DNA of 64,000 nucleotides from Streptomyces flavochromogenes (lineage in GTDB: Bacteria > Actinomycetota > Actinomycetes > Streptomycetales > Streptomycetaceae): positions 7,603 to 71,602 of the forward strand of contig NZ_JNZO01000050.1 of NCBI RefSeq assembly GCF_000717595.1, given 5' to 3'. Below the pieces are notes generated by a model. That model did no database searches. It was not told the origin of the DNA and worked only from the letters and a program-made list of their open reading frames with translations. Made by a program: the position numbers and the translations under genes. Positions within the stretch are counted from its first letter, which is position 1; each line of letters starts with the position of its first letter. This document shows positions 33,109 through 42,274 of this stretch, piece by piece.

Positions 33109-33272
33109 CAGACGAGGAGTTGGACCTCGGGGTCCTCCGGGTCTCCTTCGCTGGTGATCCCGGGGAGCGGCGAGCGGCGGCCCGCCGGCTCGACGAGCGG
33201 GCGCTGCGCGAGGTACAGGTCAACCGTGAGGACTTCGAGCGCAAGTGGGAGCTCGACTCGTCCGGAACGTAG
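33105..33272 (+). CDS. 55-residue acidic/basic helical protein
   Basis: GTG at 33105 overlapping the previous stop. It encodes MTDEELDLGVLRVSFAGDPG, then ERRAAARRLDERALREVQVN and REDFERKWELDSSGT. Charged and helical; presumably a soluble partner of the small membrane protein. No family recognised. Confidence 0.65.
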   Translation: MTDEELDLGVLRVSFAGDPGERRAAARRLDERALREVQVNREDFERKWELDSSGT

Positions 33273-33344
33273 CCCGGAGCGGCGGCTGGCCCCCGCGGTG
33301 TTGGTGTGAGCCGTCCGGCAAGGACCGCGCCACCGCGACATGGC

Positions 33345-33570
33345 CCGAGCCCGTACGACCGGAAGCCCGCACCGCTGCCCAGGTGCGGACCTTCCGCATG
33401 ATCGGGGGGCGACGGCTGCCCTTGGCCTCGGCGGCCCGCAGCTCGTCGTAGGTGAGCTCGCGCTGGAGCTCACGCTGGAGTTCACCGGCGGCGGCCGCTG
33501 CGAGGGTCTGCACCATGAATTTCACGGTGGACGGCAGTTCGCCGGTACGCGGTTGGCGGGCGGTGAGGTC
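33345..33570 (-). pseudogene. Resolvase-like remnant
   Basis: The minus strand reads RQPRTGELPSTVKFMVQTLA, AAAAGELQRELQRELTYDEL and RAAEAKGSRRPPIMRK. This resembles the linker helix of serine recombinases (TxxGRLxxxxxAxxAExERxxIxERTxxGLxAAxAxG). The catalytic part is missing. Confidence 0.4.
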
Positions 33571-33574
33571 CATC

Positions 33575-33769
33575 GCGGAGAACGCGCACACCAACCGGCT
33601 GCTGCGCCAGTACCTCCCCAAGGGCGCGGACCTCCGCACGTTCTGCCAGGCCGACCTGGATGCCATCGCCCACGAACTCAGTCACCGCCCGTGCAAGGCC
33701 CATGGCTACCGCACCCCAGCAGAGGTCTACGCTGACCTCTTGAACAGCGGTGATGCGCTGACCGCTTGA
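33575..33769 (+). pseudogene. IS30-family transposase, C-terminal fragment
   Basis: NRLLRQYLPKGADLRTFCQA, then DLDAIAHELSHRPCKAHGYR and TPAEVYADLL to the stop. It is the final 60 residues of IS30 transposases (NGLLRQYxPKGTDLSxxxxxxLxxVAxxLNxRPRKxxGxxTP). The rest of the element is absent. Confidence 0.75.
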
Positions 33770-33978
33770 GCTCGCCATCGTTTGCCGACAGGCGCCCGAT
33801 GCATCCGTGAGCTGGAGCGTGCGGCTCGCCGCTGCCTTGTAGTCCCGTTACGACAGATGACGGGGAGCAATGCTCAGGACCTGTGGATCGGCTCGGGAGG
33901 ACGTACCTTCCCGGGTGATTGATCGATAGGTCACCGAGCAAGACCGGTGTTCGCAGCGCCGGCCGGGAAGGCACATCC

Positions 33979-35235
33979 GTGCTCAGCGTAGTGAACGATG
34001 ACGGCACCACCGCCAAGGGCTCCTCCTTGATTGACGAGATCGTCCGAAAGGGCGCGCGGCGGATGCTGGCCGCCGCGCTGGAAGCCGAAGTAAACGCCTA
34101 TATAGCCGAGTTCGCCGGTGAGCGCGACGGCAACGGACGCCGTCTGGTGGTGCGCAACGGCTTCCACCAGCCGCGGCAGGTCACCACCGCGGCCGGCGTG
34201 GTCGAGGTGAAGGCGCCACGGGTGAACGACAAGCGCGTCGATGAGGCCACGGGCGAGCGCAAGCGGTTCTCCTCCGCGATCCTGCCGCCGTGGTGCCGTA
34301 AGTCCCCGAAGATCAGCGAGGTGCTGCCGCTGCTCTACCTGCACGGCCTGTCCTCCGGCGACTTCGTGCCCGCCCTGGAGCAGTTTCTCGGCAGCTCGGC
34401 GGGTCTGTCACCGGCGACGGTCACCCGGCTGACCCAGCAGTGGCAGGCCGACCACCAAGCGTTCGGCGAGCGAGATCTGTCCGGCAGCGACTATGTCTAC
34501 GCATGGGCCGACGGCATCCACCTGCGCATACGCCTGCAGGAGGCGAAGTCGTGCGTGCTCGTGCTGATGGGTGTGCGCTCGGACGGCACCAAGGAGCCGA
34601 TCGCCATGAGCGACGGCTATCGCGAATCAGCCGACTCCTGGGCCGACCTGCTGCGCGACTGCCGGCGGCGAGGATTGCGCGCTCCCGTCCTGGCGGTCGG
34701 CGACGGCGCGCTCGGTTTCTGGAAGGCTCTGGCCGAGGTGTTCCCCGAGACCCGCCATCAGAGGTGCTGGGTTCACAAGATCGCAAATGTGCTCGACAGT
34801 CTCCCGAAGTCCGCCCAGCGGGGAGCGAAGAAGGCCCTGCAGGAGATATACAACGCCGAGGACCGCGACCATGCGCTCGTGGCGGTCGCGGCGTTTGAGA
34901 AGACCTACGGCGCGAAGTGGCCCAAGGCCGTCAAGAAGATCACCGATGACGTGGACGAACTGCTGGCGTACTACGACTTCCCCGCCGCGCACTGGATCCA
35001 TCTGCGCACGACGAACCCCATCGAGTCCACGTTCGCCACCGTCCGGCTGCGCACGAAGGTCACCAAGGGCGCCGGCAGCGCGGCCGCCGCCTTGGCCATG
35101 GTGTTCAAGCTCGTCGAGTCCGCCCAGCAGCGTTGGCGGGCCGTGAACGCACCCCACCTCGTCGCCCTCGTCCGTGCCGGGGCCCGCTTCGAACGCGGCC
35201 AACTCGTCGAACGGCCGCAGACGACCGCGGCATGA
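33979..35235 (+). CDS. IS256-family (mutator type) transposase
   Basis: 418 residues from the GTG at 33979 with GGAAGG 8 nt upstream. N-terminal MLAAALEAEVNAYIAEFAGE and RLVVRNGFHQPRQVTTAAGV, catalytic YVYAWADGIHLRIRLQEAKS (first Asp), LAVGDGALGFWKALAEVFPE (second Asp), HQRCWVHKIANVLDSLPKSA, and TTNPIESTFATVRLRTKVTK (the Glu region). The frame is complete and intact, so this element might still be active. I could not find matching inverted repeats at both ends. Confidence 0.9.
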   Translation: MLSVVNDDGTTAKGSSLIDEIVRKGARRMLAAALEAEVNAYIAEFAGERDGNGRRLVVRNGFHQPRQVTTAAGVVEVKAPRVNDKRVDEATGERKRFSSAILPPWCRKSPKISEVLPLLYLHGLSSGDFVPALEQFLGSSAGLSPATVTRLTQQWQADHQAFGERDLSGSDYVYAWADGIHLRIRLQEAKSCVLVLMGVRSDGTKEPIAMSDGYRESADSWADLLRDCRRRGLRAPVLAVGDGALGFWKALAEVFPETRHQRCWVHKIANVLDSLPKSAQRGAKKALQEIYNAEDRDHALVAVAAFEKTYGAKWPKAVKKITDDVDELLAYYDFPAAHWIHLRTTNPIESTFATVRLRTKVTKGAGSAAAALAMVFKLVESAQQRWRAVNAPHLVALVRAGARFERGQLVERPQTTAA

Positions 35236-35277
35236 ATAGGGTGGCAGGCCTGCCTCGAAGTTCGAGATCATCCGACC

Positions 35278-36261
35278 ATGTCGAATAGCGCGCCAGGACA
35301 GGACCTTCCGGTCGGCTTCGGGTTCCAGCCGTATCGCGGCGACGAAGACCACGGCCCCATGGCCGCGGTGCGGCTGGGTTGTGCTGAACGGGACCAGGCC
35401 GACGCCCATTCGGTTGTGGAAGGGCTCCCGACAGCGACCGAGATCGCCGAAGCCTCTGCCAGGCTGGAGGAGCCGTCCAAGAACCAGATCCTGGTGGTGC
35501 ATGACGGGAGCGTCGTCGGCTACTCGACGATCCGATGGTGGCAAGAGCGGGACGACACGTGGTTGTACCTGCACCGCGGCTACCTCTTGCCCGAGCATCG
35601 CCGCCAGGGCATCGGCTCAGCCATGCTGAGCTGGGCCGAAGAACGGATCCGCCGGCTCGTCAAAAAGCATGGAACGGCGCGGACGGCAGTGATCGGCGCG
35701 AACGCCATGGCCTCCGAGCAGGACGCCTCGGCGCTTCTGCTCGCAACCGGCTACCGACGTGTCTTCAGCCTGGTCGAGCTGGAGCTGGGCGATCTGCAGC
35801 AGTTGCCCGAGCGGGGCAGCGAACTGCCAGCCGGGATACGGACGGGCTCGATCGAGTCAAGCCACTACCGCGCAGCCTGGAGGACGGTCGTCGATTAGTA
35901 TGCGAACACCGGCTTCACGCAGAAATGGCCATTCCAGGACTTCGTCGACACCGCCGATCCGGCATGCTGGAGGGCTGCATGGAACGGGCAGGACATGGTC
36001 GGCGTCGCCCTCTGCAGCATCCGCCGTCACGACCACACCGTAGGCGAGGTCGAAGAGCTGAGTGTCCGGACGGACCAGCAACGCCTCGGAATCGGCCGGG
36101 CCCTGCTGCTGGACGGGCTGCGGAGCCTTCGCGGACAGGGTGCAACGACCGCTCGGCTGTTCACGGGCACGTCAAACCCGCACCGGTCCTACGATCTTTA
36201 CGAGAGTGTGGGGTTCCGGCGGCAGAACGAGTACGTCCGTTACCGCAAGCCGCTTGCTTGA
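35278..36261 (+). pseudogene. Two-domain GNAT acetyltransferase interrupted by one amber codon
   Basis: From the ATG at 35278 (MSNSAPGQDLPVGFGFQPYR) the first GNAT domain has LYLHRGYLLPEHRRQGIGSA. The frame meets TAG at 35896-35898 and continues without shift as YANTGFTQKWPFQDFVDTAD, then VEELSVRTDQQRLGIGRALL and LYESVGFRRQNEYVRYRKPL to 36261. Both acetyl-CoA loops (RRQGIG, QRLGIG) are preserved. The length of 327 codons fits the duplicated GNAT proteins of Streptomyces (mycothiol-synthase-like layout). One substitution explains the break. The first half alone is a 206-residue protein. Confidence 0.85.
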
Positions 36262-36271
36262 CCGCCCGGTC

Positions 36272-37083
36272 ATTGGGCGGCCCGATCAGTCCACAGGATT
36301 TGACAATATCTCGGCTGCCCAGGTGGAGCAGACCCTGGTGGAGATCGGCGTGTCGTTCGTAGCGGGTGCGGAGCCGTTTGAACTGGTGCAGCCAGGCGAA
36401 GGTGCGCTCGACCACCCAGCGCACTGTGCCCAGTCCGGAGCCGTGGGCGACGCCGCGTCGGGCGATCAGGGGTTTGATGCCGCGTTTCCACAGCAGGCGC
36501 CGATACTTGTCGAAGTCGTAGCCCCGGTCGGCATACAGGCGCCGGGGCTTGCGGCGGGGACGTCCACGCAGTCCTCGGACCGGTGGGACGGCGTCGAGCA
36601 GTGGCAGGAGCTGGGTGACGTCGTGCCGGTTGCCGCCGGTGAGCGTGACGGCGAGTGGGGTTCCGTGGCGGTCGACGATCAGGTGGTGCTTGGAGCCGGA
36701 GCGGGTACGGTCGACGGGTGAGGGGCCGACGTGATCCCCCCTTTGAGGGCCTGGACATGCGATCCGTCCACAGAGCAGTCGTCCAGGTCGAGTAGGCCGG
36801 CGCGGCGAAGCTCGGCCAGCAGGGCGGTGTGCAGGCGTGGCCAGACTCCGGCCTCGGTCCAGTCCCGCAGCCGGCGCCAGGCCGTCACACCAGAACAGCC
36901 CACGGTTTCTGCGGGGACATCGCGCCACGCGACACCGGTCCGCAGCACATACATGACGCCGGCGAGCGCCACTCGGTCGGGAACACGCAGCCGCCCGGGG
37001 TGGCGACGGCGCCGTTCTGGAGTGGGCGGCAGCAGCGGGGCCACCCGCTCCCACAGGTCATCTGGGACAAGATCAGCACGCAC
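36272..37083 (-). CDS. IS5 (IS427-group) transposase, two frames joined by -1 frameshift
   Basis: The first frame starts at GTG 37083 (VRADLVPDDLWERVAPLLPP) and reaches DLDDCSVDGSHVQALKGG. After a slip at AAAGGGGGG (complement of 36736-36744) the second frame gives GPSPVDRTRSGSKHHLIVDR, TLTGGNRHDVTQLLPLLDAV, RLYADRGYDFDKYRRLLWKR and RWVVERTFAWLHQFKRLRTR. The catalytic triad is Asp in VDGSH, Asp in ADRGYD and Glu in VVERTF. Programmed slippage on such runs is how this group makes OrfAB. The extreme C-terminus reads through the element's end. Confidence 0.8.
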
Positions 37084-37140
37084 CTTGGACACCCTGCTGA
37101 TCAAGATCGTCGAGCACAAGACCCACGACTCATCTCGCGC

Positions 37141-37629
37141 TCAGCCTGGCACAGCCTCCAGCGGGAGGTGGTCTCGGAAGTACTGCGACTCCAGCCACTC
37201 CTCCTTCACGAAGAGCGGGCGCGTGAGGCGGGCTTCCCCGACCAGCTGAGAACGCAGAAGAAGCCCGAGATCAGTCAGGGAAACCGAGTCGTCGGGCGTG
37301 TAAAGCACCCAGTTTCCATGCTCCGCAGCGTGGTCCAGCAGGAACTGATGGCCTTGCTCGGGATCGCTCCCTGCCAGCGGGAAGCCAGACAGGAAGACTT
37401 GCGGACCGGTGACCGCATCCAACGCGACGCAGGCGAGCCTGCCCGCCTCGTAGAACGCCTTCACCCCATCTGGGAAGTCCTCCTGCTCATACGGACCACC
37501 GACCCGTTCCTGCGGTTCAGAGGCATGCAGTGCCTTGGCAACCTCGGCTGGAGACATCTCGAAGCGCAACGGCCCCACACCTGCTCCGGGTCGCATTGCC
37601 CAGCACTCCCGCTCCACATCTACGCTCAT
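37141..37629 (-). CDS. Unknown protein, possible orphan immunity protein
   Basis: 162 residues from the ATG at 37629 with AGGAG 9 nt upstream. MSVDVERECWAMRPGAGVGP, LRFEMSPAEVAKALHASEPQ, DGVKAFYEAGRLACVALDAV, HAAEHGNWVLYTPDDSVSLT. This alpha/beta text, with a GVKAFY-EAGRLACVALD strand pair, resembles small cytosolic proteins that accompany polymorphic toxins in Streptomyces, but no toxin is beside it. It is flanked by the IS5 element and an integrase scrap. Confidence 0.62.
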   Translation of the reverse strand: MSVDVERECWAMRPGAGVGPLRFEMSPAEVAKALHASEPQERVGGPYEQEDFPDGVKAFYEAGRLACVALDAVTGPQVFLSGFPLAGSDPEQGHQFLLDHAAEHGNWVLYTPDDSVSLTDLGLLLRSQLVGEARLTRPLFVKEEWLESQYFRDHLPLEAVPG

Positions 37630-37894
37630 CCACCCACTCCTACGCCCGACCGGATCTGCTGCTACATGCACAAAGCCAGGGGCCAAGGTGTCAACTCGGC
37701 TGCACAAGTGCCAACTGAAGCGCTCGGTCAGGCTCATTCTGAAACGATCAGTAAGAGGCGTCGCAGCACCGTCACCAGCTTCCCGAACTGCCGCGGACTC
37801 AGCCCGGTGAACGGGGCTGGCAAGTCCCATCGCTGCAGCTCAGCAGCACTCTCCACCTATCTGATCAAGACCCGCACAAGCCCGCTCGTGAAAG

Positions 37895-38120
37895 CCCGAG
37901 GCTACCGGCTGCGAGCAGTTCCTGGAAGAACACCGCGACTGGGCCCTGTCCTCCAGCGGAAGACTCCACGGCCGGCCCCTGCGGACCGCGTCCGAAGACC
38001 TGGAGCACTGGGTACTTTCACGGGAGGACATTGCGCCGGGCAGGGGGCCCGAGCGGGATCTGTCGAGGTTGGCCGTTCCTCGGTGGGGTCGGCTGGTGGA
38101 GACCGGCGACCGGTACGAGC
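37895..38120 (+). pseudogene. Tyrosine integrase, N-terminal remnant
   Basis: The plus strand gives CEQFLEEHRDWALSSSGRLH, GRPLRTASEDLEHWVLSRED and IAPGRGPERDLSRLAVPRWG, then RLVETGDRYEP before losing the frame. This matches the N-terminal region of actinobacterial site-specific integrases that open FLxxHRDWALSxxGRxxxRPxRT and continue GRGPERDLSRIAVPRWGRLVETGD. Start codon and catalytic core are missing. Confidence 0.6.
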
Positions 38121-38762
38121 CCAGCCGATGGTCGTCTTCCACCTGTGGAACGGGAGCGCGCCAGGCACCGAGAACGCCGACGGTGCGGGCCGGCCGCCGC
38201 TTGGCCGCGGGGCTTGAGGGCCCCACTGTCGATCCACGCATCCCGCTGGAGAGCGAAGGTCTCAAGCCGACGTTCAATGAACAGCTTGGATCTCCAGCGG
38301 AGTTCGGGCCTCGGAGCTTTCGAGCGGGTAAACGCCACCTTCTGCGCGGACTGGACCCTTCACGACCTCGCGGAAGCTGGCTCGGCGAGATCGAAGGGCT
38401 CCGCGTCAGTCTGGCTGGTGCCGAATCCAAGATCAGCCAGATCGACTCGGCGGCCCCGGGCCAGCCGGTCTTGCTCGGGCTACCGACGCCGAGGACGGAT
38501 CTGCATGTGAACCGCAGCACGTCCCAGTTCGGTGGGTGTGGTGGCCGTGCAGGTGTTCTTCGCGATTTGGGTGTCTCCCGAGACCGGGGGATTCAATGCC
38601 GTCAGCTCGTCACGTTCACTCAGACGGGCCCGGGCTGTACGGTCAGCGCCTTGCCCCAATGAAATCCATTGGTCTACCCCGCCGCCCGACGGGATCATGA
38701 GCTGCCGCCGTGCCGAGCCCGGGACGGCGGTCATTCATGTGCCGCCCTGGGAGGAACCCTGT
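38121..38762. other. No supported gene
   Basis: A minus-strand piece PELRWRSKLFIERRLETFAL near 38280 and a plus-strand piece VNATFCADWTLHDLAEAGSA near 38350 are protein-like but isolated. This looks like further mobile-element debris. The ribosome binding site of the next gene lies at its end. Confidence 0.4.
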
Positions 38763-40352
38763 ATGGCCCTCGTGCCGATAGTCCGACGCGTACTCGGCGA
38801 CGGCCCATTCTCCGAGATCGGAGAACCCGCTCTGGCCGTCGCTGACGAGCGCTTGCGGACGGTCGCTGTGGGTGGGGACCTCGGACATGTCCAGTGGAGT
38901 GGCAGTGGGACCGCGGACTCCCGATGGGCGGGGCACCGGATCGGTGTCTATGTGCAGGACGGGCTGCGGTGTCGGCACCTGGTGCGGTCGAGGTACCCCG
39001 TTCGGTCTCTCGCCTTCCACCCCGTTCTTCCCCTGTTGGCCGTTGGTACGGGGCGCTACGACGGCGGCTACTCGTTCGAAGGCGAGCTGCTGCTGATCCA
39101 CCTGGACTCCGGCGACGTGGTGTCTGCCCTGCCGTACCCGCGGGAGGTGCTCGGCGTGGAATGGCGCAGCGAGACGGCACTTCGTCTGGTCTTGGCGCCG
39201 TGTGACGACTGGGAGAACCCGCAGGCACACGAGCAGGGGCATGCGGTCGTTGTGGCTCGCTCAGACTGGGGTGCCGTCGGGCAGGGGGCGATCAGTGCCG
39301 AGGAGCTGGCCGCCCCCGCGGAGCCGGTCGTCCAGCCGGATCACAGCGGGGAGGCCCGCCGAATCCTCGCGGACCTTGCGGCCTCGGCCGGCCGACATTG
39401 GTCCGTGCGCCGGCGGGTGTGGGCTGTCGAAGGTATGAAGGACGGCCGTGTGCTGGCCGCTCTGGACGGGGTCCTGGCGGAGTCGTGGCTGCCATCGGGA
39501 GACCTGCAATGGGCGGTCGAGGACGAGGAAGGCGGCCGGCAGCTGGTTCTGGCCTCCGACGGCACATCGGTTTGGACTAACGCCGAACGCCGCGGTCGCC
39601 GCAAGGGAAGACGCTGGGAGACGTCTGCACCCCGAGTCGCCCGGATCGCCATCGACACGGGGCAGGTGCTGGAGACCGTGAGTCCGGGCGTGTGCACGGT
39701 TCTCGTCTCAGGCGGCCAGGGGACGATCCTGAGGCCGTTGGACGGCCGCTGCAAGCGTCCCGAACGGCTGCTGATGTTCGACCTCGACGGTCCGGTGAAC
39801 GGTCCGGAGGTCGGCCACTTCGACCTGTTCAATCACCCGTTCGCCGTCCGGCGGGCAAGCCGCCCGTACGTCCTGGTAGGCACTGACCCGGACGAGCCAC
39901 ACAGGGACAAGTGGGTCACCGCCCTGGGCGCCGATGGGACATTGCGGCGGCTCTTCGCGCACTCCTGGGTACCGGAGGAGCATCATTTCGGTGGTCCCGC
40001 GGTCGAATTCGGGCAGTCCCTGGTCTATGGCGGCGCCGTCCACCATGGTCACGGGCTCCAACCTGGTGGCGCCTACGTCGTGCGGCGATCCCTAAACGGC
40101 TCGGTGCAGTGGCAGCACCGCACCGATCATCCCGCCACCGCCCTCGACACTGACGGGGACACCGTCTACGTGGCCTACAACTCCGGCGCCCTGACAGCAC
40201 TGGACGCCGCCGACGGCTCGGTGTGCTGGCACACCGAGCTCGAGGTCGACGGAGCACCTACCACCGCACTGTCCCTGGCTGTGGCGCCCCAAGGACACTT
40301 GCTTATTGGGACCGTCGACGGCCGGATCCTGGAGTGTTCGCCTCGGCCGTGA
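38763..40352 (+). CDS. Beta-propeller (PQQ/WD40-like) protein
   Basis: 529 residues from the ATG at 38763, with GGGAGGAA 7 nt upstream. Blades are recognisable: YPVRSLAFHPVLPLLAVGTG, GELLLIHLDSGDVVSALPYP, DTGQVLETVSPGVCTVLVSG, YVVRRSLNGSVQWQHRTDHP, TVYVAYNSGALTALDAADGS and LAVAPQGHLLIGTVDGRILE. The last two are PQQ-enzyme-type repeats. No signal peptide, so it is cytosolic. Perhaps a scaffold or sensor; similar stand-alone propellers are often effector-associated in Streptomyces, but no partner is adjacent. Confidence 0.82.
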   Translation: MALVPIVRRVLGDGPFSEIGEPALAVADERLRTVAVGGDLGHVQWSGSGTADSRWAGHRIGVYVQDGLRCRHLVRSRYPVRSLAFHPVLPLLAVGTGRYDGGYSFEGELLLIHLDSGDVVSALPYPREVLGVEWRSETALRLVLAPCDDWENPQAHEQGHAVVVARSDWGAVGQGAISAEELAAPAEPVVQPDHSGEARRILADLAASAGRHWSVRRRVWAVEGMKDGRVLAALDGVLAESWLPSGDLQWAVEDEEGGRQLVLASDGTSVWTNAERRGRRKGRRWETSAPRVARIAIDTGQVLETVSPGVCTVLVSGGQGTILRPLDGRCKRPERLLMFDLDGPVNGPEVGHFDLFNHPFAVRRASRPYVLVGTDPDEPHRDKWVTALGADGTLRRLFAHSWVPEEHHFGGPAVEFGQSLVYGGAVHHGHGLQPGGAYVVRRSLNGSVQWQHRTDHPATALDTDGDTVYVAYNSGALTALDAADGSVCWHTELEVDGAPTTALSLAVAPQGHLLIGTVDGRILECSPRP

Positions 40353-40489
40353 CCCCGAGGGGGAAGCCTTGTTCTTCGCAGTCCGCATGTCTCATGAGGC
40401 GTGCCCTCCTGTTCGTGGTGTGGGGATGGGCTTCGGGGGCGGAGTGAAGTGACGCGGCCATCAGAGGCAGACGCGAGTTCTTGGCGGAG

Positions 40490-40690
40490 TTGAGTGTTGT
40501 CGGGGTGGAGGGCGGCGATGCCTGTGGCCGCTGAGTTCAGACGCTTGCTGAGGAGGGTGTACTCGCGGGTCTTTTCCGCGAGCATCCGACAAGGCGCGAT
40601 CCTGTGCGTCGGCGACCACCACCGCGAGCGGAAGCGAGCGGTGGCCAGAGCACTCGGCCAGCTCCTTAGTTCAGAGAAGTGACCAGGCCA
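40490..40690 (-). pseudogene. DUF6262/recombinase-accessory-like scrap
   Basis: The minus strand reads MLAEKTREYTLLSKRLNSAA, then TGIAALHPDNTQLRQELASA. The heptad-like LxxxNxxLRxEL tail resembles DUF6262 proteins of Tn554-type transposons. Too little remains for certainty. Confidence 0.35.
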
Positions 40691-40799
40691 AACGAGATCG
40701 CTCCGGACCACAGGGGACGGGGCATCTCACGCTCCTCCAGGCCCCCTGGACGTGCTCCCAGGCTAGGCAGACCCCGCCCGTGATCGCGCGCCCCTGCGG

Positions 40800-41060
40800 C
40801 TACCCGGTGACGCGGACCCGGAGCTCGTACGGGGTGCCACTGCTGATCGCCTGCGCCTGCTCGAGCAGGTCGGCGCCGGTGAAGCCGAGGAGCGCGGCGT
40901 CGGCGGCCGAGCGCAGCAGCGGCACGATCTCGGTGACCGGCCGACCGCGGTGCGAGACGGCGAGCTGGGCGTAGGCCTGCTGATACGGAGCGCCGTAGGC
41001 GCTCGCGGGGTCGCTCAGGAGGTGGTCCATGTCCTGCGCACTGACGGTGATCTCACCCAT
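40800..41060 (-). CDS. Small conserved-type unknown protein
   Basis: 86 residues from the ATG at 41060 with GGGAG upstream: MGEITVSAQDMDHLLSDPAS, AYGAPYQQAYAQLAVSHRGR, PVTEIVPLLRSAADAALLGF and TGADLLEQAQAISSGTPYEL. Helical, acidic, cytosolic. The motif PVTEIVPLLRxAxxAxxLxFTxxDL looks conserved in kind, but I cannot name a family. Confidence 0.7.
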   Translation of the reverse strand: MGEITVSAQDMDHLLSDPASAYGAPYQQAYAQLAVSHRGRPVTEIVPLLRSAADAALLGFTGADLLEQAQAISSGTPYELRVRVTG

Positions 41061-41536
41061 GACCGCTCCCGGCGTTCCGTGGGCCCGGTGGATCCCGCGC
41101 CCCTGTCTTCGACGCTACGAGCCACCACTGACAGCACGAGCCCTGGACCCTCTGCCGATCGAGCAGCTGCCCGGCTTCGTTCTTCTGTGCGAGTGATGGC
41201 CTGGTATGCGAAAAAACGCGCAGACACTCTGCTGGCGGAGTGCCCCGGCTACTGCGACCGGTGGGGCGCCGGAGCGCGCAAGGGCTTGCCGGTGATCACC
41301 GGCCGGGTGTGTGTAGCTGTCAGTGAATGTCAGGGTCACGTCTGCGGCATATGCGTGCCGGGTGCAGGCGACTGTGACGGAAATGTCCGTACCCGGTAAC
41401 GGGCCTCTGTCGGCATTCCGGCCGGCCCGACACGGCGGCAGAGTTCGGGTCCTCGGCCCAGCACCGGGCCGGGACCCGCACCGCTTCACCAGCTTCTTTC
41501 GGCCTGTGGGGCACTGTTCTTGAGGAGACATCACCC

Positions 41537-41917
41537 ATGTCTGCTTCTTCGACCGCTCGCCGTATCGCCGCGACCGTCCTCGCGGCCGGCGCCATGGTCT
41601 CGATCGTCGCCCTGCCGGCCTCTGCTCACGAGGGCGACCGTCACCGGACGCCGAAGGCGGAGATCAGCGCTGTCCAGGCCGACAGCCCCGGACGCGACAA
41701 CCGCACCGTGCGGTCGCTGAACGCCGAGTGGGTCGAGATCACCAACAACACCCGCCACGCGATCAACCTCGCTCACAGTGGAAGGCGGGGCACCGGCATG
41801 TCATCGTCCGACACGGCAGAAGCCTGTGGGCGCGGGCTGGTCATGATCGGCAGGCCGCGGACCGCATCAGCACTCAGAGGCCATGGCAGAGGCGGACAAC
41901 CGGAAAGAATCTGGTGA
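41537..41917 (+). pseudogene. Lamin-tail-domain exoprotein, copy B, C-terminus deleted
   Basis: The ATG at 41537 has GAGGAG upstream and a complete signal peptide (MSASSTARRIAATVLAAGAM, VSIVALPASA). The mature part matches copy A up to ITNNTRHAINL. There it jumps to sequence homologous to DNA downstream of copy A's terminator (right arm onward) and runs to a chance stop. An internal deletion of about 270 bp relative to copy A explains this. The remaining domain lacks most LTD strands and should not fold. Confidence 0.82.
41825..41883 (+). repeat. Direct repeat, left copy (partner at 43848-43906)
   Basis: This stretch, starting TGTGGGCGCGGGCTGGTCAT, matches 43848-43906 at about 50 of 59 bases. 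The pair brackets the three-gene sigma-factor operon. Confidence 0.6.
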
Positions 41918-41992
41918 ACGGACCCAACCCTTTCCCTCGCTTGACCCATATAGCTGTCAATGGTCCACCTGAGGGAGCGGAGGGGTAGCGAC

Positions 41993-42274
41993 ATGATGGA
42001 AGCGGCGGCAGCGGTCCGGGGGGCGTTGAGGGGCATTCGCGGCCTGGGGGGTATGTGGGTGTACCTCACTGAGCGGGTCCGTGCCCGGACCGCTGTGGAG
42101 CTCGAACGCGAACGCAACAAGGCGAGCGTGGACCTGGTTACGCAGGTCAAGGACGGCATGGACTTCTTCGAGTCGGAACCGGGCGGGCGCACGAGGGTCA
42201 TCCGCCGGACGTCGAGTCCGGCGCCGCTCGAGCCCAGCCGGCAGAGCCCCACGGCGGGGGAGATCACTTCGTGA
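41993..42274 (+). CDS. Small unknown protein, first gene of sigma-factor operon
   Basis: 93 residues from the ATG at 41993 with GGAGGGG upstream: MMEAAAAVRGALRGIRGLGG, MWVYLTERVRARTAVELERE, RNKASVDLVTQVKDGMDFFE, then an Arg/Pro/Ser-rich tail. An amphipathic N-terminal helix followed by a charged coil suggests a membrane-peripheral protein. Its stop overlaps the GTG of the sigma factor (GTGA). The position suggests a regulator or partner of the sigma factor. Confidence 0.7.
   Translation: MMEAAAAVRGALRGIRGLGGMWVYLTERVRARTAVELERERNKASVDLVTQVKDGMDFFESEPGGRTRVIRRTSSPAPLEPSRQSPTAGEITS

Noticed and set aside
33919..33978. Upstream extension of the IS256 transposase to 33919
   Set aside because: The added residues are not transposase-like, while the GTG at 33979 has GGAAGG at good distance.
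36272..37083. Treating the two IS5 frames as separate genes
   Set aside because: Neither half has a full catalytic triad alone, and the AAAGGGGGG run explains the join as programmed slippage.
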